Source: Conidiobolus incongruus B7586 (Eukaryota; Entomophthoromycota; Entomophthoromycetes; Entomophthorales; Conidiobolaceae). Taken from it: a stretch of 11,662 bases of DNA. Positions within the stretch are counted from its first letter, which is position 1. Every line of letters starts with the position of its first letter. The stretch covers positions 1 through 11,662 of the forward strand of contig JNEM01012688.1 of assembly GCA_000697335.1 (NCBI GenBank), given 5' to 3'. A program made the translations under genes and the position numbers. The notes beneath the pieces were generated by a model. The model was given only the letters and a program-made list of their open reading frames with translations, had not been told where the DNA came from and did not search any database. Shown one piece after another: positions 8,249-11,662 of the stretch.

Positions 8249-10397
8249 ATGTCAAATCTAGATCCAAAATCTTTTATAACTTATATTTTTTCACTAATTG
8301 AAAAAGAATTCCAAAACCCAAATGATAGCTCATTATACTCTAGTAATATTTCAGATATATTTTGTTAATTAATAATTATTATTAATCCCTTTAAAGGTTA
8401 TTTTAAAGCTATTCAACAAAAGAACGAACCTCAAGTAATTCAATTTCAAGAACAACTAACTTCCAAAATCCTTGATTATTTGGAAGTGTTGGAGTTGAAT
8501 TATAAAAAATTAGCAGAAATAACAAAAGGTTCAAATTTTAATAATTTTAATATATATGTATTCTTATTAATATTTGATAAGGATAGATAGGGATAGTGAG
8601 CCTCTTTTAAATATTACGAATTATGGTCCAAATTGTTGGGTAGTTTGATGGTTGTTGCACTATATTCCAATTATTCTATTGATGCTAATATTGGGATTGG
8701 CGAGAGGAAGACTTACAGCTGGTTTGTTAATGGTAAATAGACATTAATTGAATGCAGTTGATAGAGCTAATGTATGCTTTTTAGGAGTTGACAATATCGA
8801 CCAATTAATCAATTCTTTGGACACTATTTCCCAACCTTCCAATTTCCTCAAAACCATTAAAGTGTTAACCAACTTTTTAATCACTCAAAATAATGGAACT
8901 ATGAAATTTAGAGAGTATAAAGATTTGACACCCATTGGACTTAGTATTCAAAATTTTTTTATGCTGGATTTATTTGCTTCTATTAATCAGATTGTAAATG
9001 GTCCCGACAAGTTAGATCCTAATAAGTATTTTGCAAATGATGAGGATCGTAATGAATTTGCCAGGGGGTTGAACTGTCTGTTGAATGGGTAATTTAATAT
9101 GCTATAACAGATGTATTGACTTATTAATTAGATTTAGTCTTTCGTCATATTCCATTATTGAAACCATTTATATATTGATAACACCAACCCCATCCCGAAA
9201 ACCTCAGCTTGGTTGCATAAATCGTGTGGGCATTTACTATCTGTGATCTTGATGCAGCCAAATGGTGTCAAGCATATGGTTGATTATTTTTGCCACGGTG
9301 TTGACGAAGGTAATCCAAATTATTTAATATTATTATAGTTTTTGATATATTTATGATTTTAGTGGATATCAACATTAGAGATATGGAGAGTGTTGCCAAA
9401 ATATTTACCACTATCCCTAAAATTTGTAAAAAACCTGAGGTAATAATATACATTAATCATCAATATTTAATATTAATATCAATTATATTAGGATTATACC
9501 GATCGAATCATACCTCAACTAGCGAAACACGCTTCAATCGAACTTGATCCAGAAAACCCTGTAGCAAAACTAAAGCTCATCACCAACTTATCAGCATTCA
9601 TCATTGTTAGAGCTCTAGAAACATTTGACTTTCTTTCGGGTCCACGCTATACAGGAGTTTTTATGCATCCAATGGTCATCTGGATCAAAAATTATTCTCA
9701 AGATCCCAACCCAGCCATGGACAGAGATCAAGTTTTAGTTAAACAATCCGACTTTCAACCTTGGATCAATCTAATCGACCGCACACTACTCCAATTCTAC
9801 CCGAACGCCAATCAACGCTTTTTAATATTAGCCCGCTTTGTCAATCCTCTATTCCATTTGATCACATGCTGTCATACGCAAAAATCAACAGAAATGAAAC
9901 AAAAATTCATGACCTGTCTTTCACTCTACCTAGAGAAATTACCACTCCATCTCTTCCTTCAAAGAATGTCCCAATTACTTAATAACTGGAAATGCTTTGA
10001 AGATACTTCCAATTTGAAATTTGTTATAAGTGTAGATGATCAAATCTTGTTGAAGAAAGTGTAAGCAATTAATCCCAATGATTAATCATATTTATTAATT
10101 ATATTATTTTTATAGTAATATCCAAACTTCTAGAGCCTCAGAAATCCAAATCGTCAATCGAAATAATATAGATTGTTTATTAGAACTAATAGAATTATCT
10201 CGACCCCAGTCTGAATATCAATCAATTTACAATCATTTCATATCAAACTCTAAAGATATTCCAAATCTCAAAGACATGAAATTTATTATAAGGTAATTAC
10301 CAATTAAATCTCATTATACCTATATATTGAAATAAGGTTTAGCGAAAATAATTTGAATTTAATTTTAGATAAATTCAAATTGAAGTGGGAATTGTAA
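8249..10397 (+). CDS. RTP1: Probable Rtp1/TANGO6 family protein (RNA polymerase II assembly/import factor), nine exons, frame break in exon 5
   Basis: Exons 8249-8342, 8397-8528, 8601-8732, 8785-9088, 9138-9309 (or from 9132), 9363-9439, 9492-10060, 10116-10292 and 10343-10397 give about 570 residues of helical, HEAT-repeat-like protein. HLLSVILMQPNGVKHMV, then AKIFTTIPKICKKPEDYTD and IIPQL, resemble the conserved centre of yeast Rtp1 and human TANGO6 (recalled, not searched). Rtp1 helps assemble RNA polymerase II and bring it into the nucleus. Human and yeast proteins are around 1,000 residues, so this one is short and seems to lack the usual C-terminal domains. Two problems: the third exon needs an odd TGAG acceptor at 8600, and in exon 5 the frame entered from exon 4 (..SSYSIIETIYI) differs from the frame of DNTNPIPKTSAWLHKSCGH, switching near 9175. 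That is either a one-base sequence error or real damage. All other joins are in frame. Confidence 0.6.
8343..10342 (+). other. Eight short introns of the Rtp1-like gene
   Basis: Introns at 8343-8396, 8529-8600, 8733-8784, 9089-9137 (or to 9131), 9310-9362, 9440-9491, 10061-10115 and 10293-10342. Most are 49-55 nt, with GTAA donors and TAG ends. The first ends AAG and the second (72 nt, GTTC donor, TGAG end) is the weakest. The intron at 8733-8784 (GTAAAT...TTTTTAG with GCTAATG inside) was chosen over a 25-nt version ending at 8757. It removes the apparent ATG at 8748 from the protein, so that ATG is not a start. Confidence 0.7.
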
Positions 10398-11662
10398 TAT
10401 TTAGTGAAAAACTGATTAATATTTGATTGATCAATTGAATAAATAAATATATATTAGTATTTTTCAAAATATGAAAATGTTATACAATTATATTATTCAA
10501 TCAAAATATTTGGTAATTAGAAAAAAAATAAATTGATAATATTTTAAAATTTATTAAATTATTTATTGAATATTTCACTTTTGAAATCAAATACAACTTT
10601 GCTAGATTCAATATCCATACTAATATTGTAAAAAGACCTTCATCACGGTTTATATATTTCAATTGTGTGTTTGTACTATTAATTAATATCGATTAGTTTT
10701 CAATATTTTCAATAAGAGTTTGTGTATTCATAATAAGGATTTATAATGGTAATCAGTTTAAAATTATTAATTAATAATTTGATATTAATGTTAAATAATA
10801 TTTTTTAAATTTTTTTTAAAATTATAATATTATCATAGTTGTTATTAATTATTATATACTATTATTATAATTTTCAATATAAATAAAATAAAATTTTATT
10901 AATAATATATTGTTAATTTTTATATTATTTTAAAATATATAAATTTATAATTTTTGTTTATTAAGTGATTGATAGTGAACTTAATTGCAAAAATCTATTT
11001 CTTTGAAGATTAAATTATTATGTGTATTTATTTGAATTTAAATGAATATTTTCAATTACTATAGTATTACTTTATAATTTAAATAATTGGAATTTTTTAT
11101 AATTGAAAAAAAAAATAAACATTTTAACATATAAAATATAAAGATAAATATATAATATTAAATTAATACTTTTTTTTATTTCTAATAACTTTTTAATATA
11201 TTTTTATCAAAGTTTTAATATTTAAAATATAGTTTTTTTATTAAGACTAAAATTTGATATTTTATAAACCAATTTTCTTATAAAAAATTTTTTTATAAGT
11301 TAGTTTTTTAATTACTTAAAATAGTTATAATTATCTAGGACATAATTTAAAAAATATTTTAAATATGGTAGTTTTTTTTAGTTATATTTAATTAGAAAAT
11401 CTTTTATAACTTTATATATTTTGAAATTATCATATATAATAATAGGTAATCTTAAATTATATTAAAAATAATTTTATTTAAAAAAATATAAAATTTATTA
11501 TTGATTAAGTTTCTTTTAAAAATAAAGTAAGAATAATATATATTATTATAATTTATTGTTATAATTAACTTTTACTTATTAATAAAATATTTATTTTATA
11601 TTTTTAATAATTAAATTTAATTTAAACTTTAATATATATAAAACACATATGTAACTAATATT
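10398..11662. other. AT desert at the right end of the window
   Basis: Nearly pure A and T for more than 1.2 kb, with long T and A runs and no open frame of interest. I see no exon, RNA gene or ordered repeat. It is even poorer in G and C than the introns and other spacers, especially after about 10740. Confidence 0.7.
10438..10443 (+). terminator. Possible polyadenylation signal of the Rtp1-like gene
   Basis: AATAAA 40 nt beyond the stop codon, directly followed by another near-copy (AATAAATA). The position is right for a 3' end, and coding character stops here, but the motif is common by chance. Confidence 0.35.

Noticed and set aside
8748-8784. ATG at 8748 as the start of a separate gene
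   Set aside because: It lies inside a 52-nt intron with GTAAAT donor and TTTTTAG acceptor. Splicing there joins the upstream and downstream exons in frame.
9268-9547. Short frames on both strands around 9268-9547
   Set aside because: They span two introns and an exon of the Rtp1-like gene in other frames.
9761-9982. Plus-strand frame of 73 codons
   Set aside because: Out-of-frame shadow of the large seventh exon of the Rtp1-like gene.
1-11662. CRISPR arrays, bacterial operons or phage genes
   Set aside because: Spliced eukaryotic genes throughout, with no regularly spaced repeats and no ribosome-binding sites.

Overview
The window is eukaryotic nuclear DNA, extremely AT-rich, with protein genes cut by very short introns. 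Introns that can be placed with confidence are mostly 43-62 nt, often begin GTAATT and usually end TAG. The best taxonomic clue is a G-protein gamma subunit at 1909-2218: its motifs (RIPVSEAS, LINYT..TKD, CC-a-a-X tail) follow the fungal form of the family rather than the animal form. An APC10 homologue and a probable Rtp1/TANGO6 homologue fit the same picture. I infer an AT-rich, intron-rich and probably early-diverging fungus. I cannot name a genus from sequence alone.

Layout. 1-286 is the C-terminal part of a mariner (DD34D) transposase running in from outside the window. 287-1908 is AT-rich spacer. 1909-2218 (+) is the G gamma gene. It converges on 2365-2883 (-), an intronless gene for a small secretory protein that ends in QDEL, an ER-retrieval-like tail. 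2995-3290 (-) may be a small spliced gene. 4168-5026 (+) is APC10 in six exons, with a 14-bp inverted repeat just beyond it. 5309-6407 (-) holds a multi-exon gene or decayed gene that I do not recognise. 6408-8248 is mostly AT-rich, except for an isolated GC-richer island at 7495-7596 (candidate small RNA) and a short hydrophobic open frame at 7769-7927. 8249-10397 (+) is a nine-exon HEAT-repeat-like gene, probably Rtp1/TANGO6. 10398-11662 is an AT desert.

The genes do not form an operon-like unit. They are separate housekeeping and signalling genes: pheromone or nutrient G-protein signalling, cell-cycle ubiquitin ligase, and RNA polymerase II assembly/import. Exon joins were worked out by hand from frame, splice signals and protein similarity. 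Each entry says which joins are firm and which are weak.
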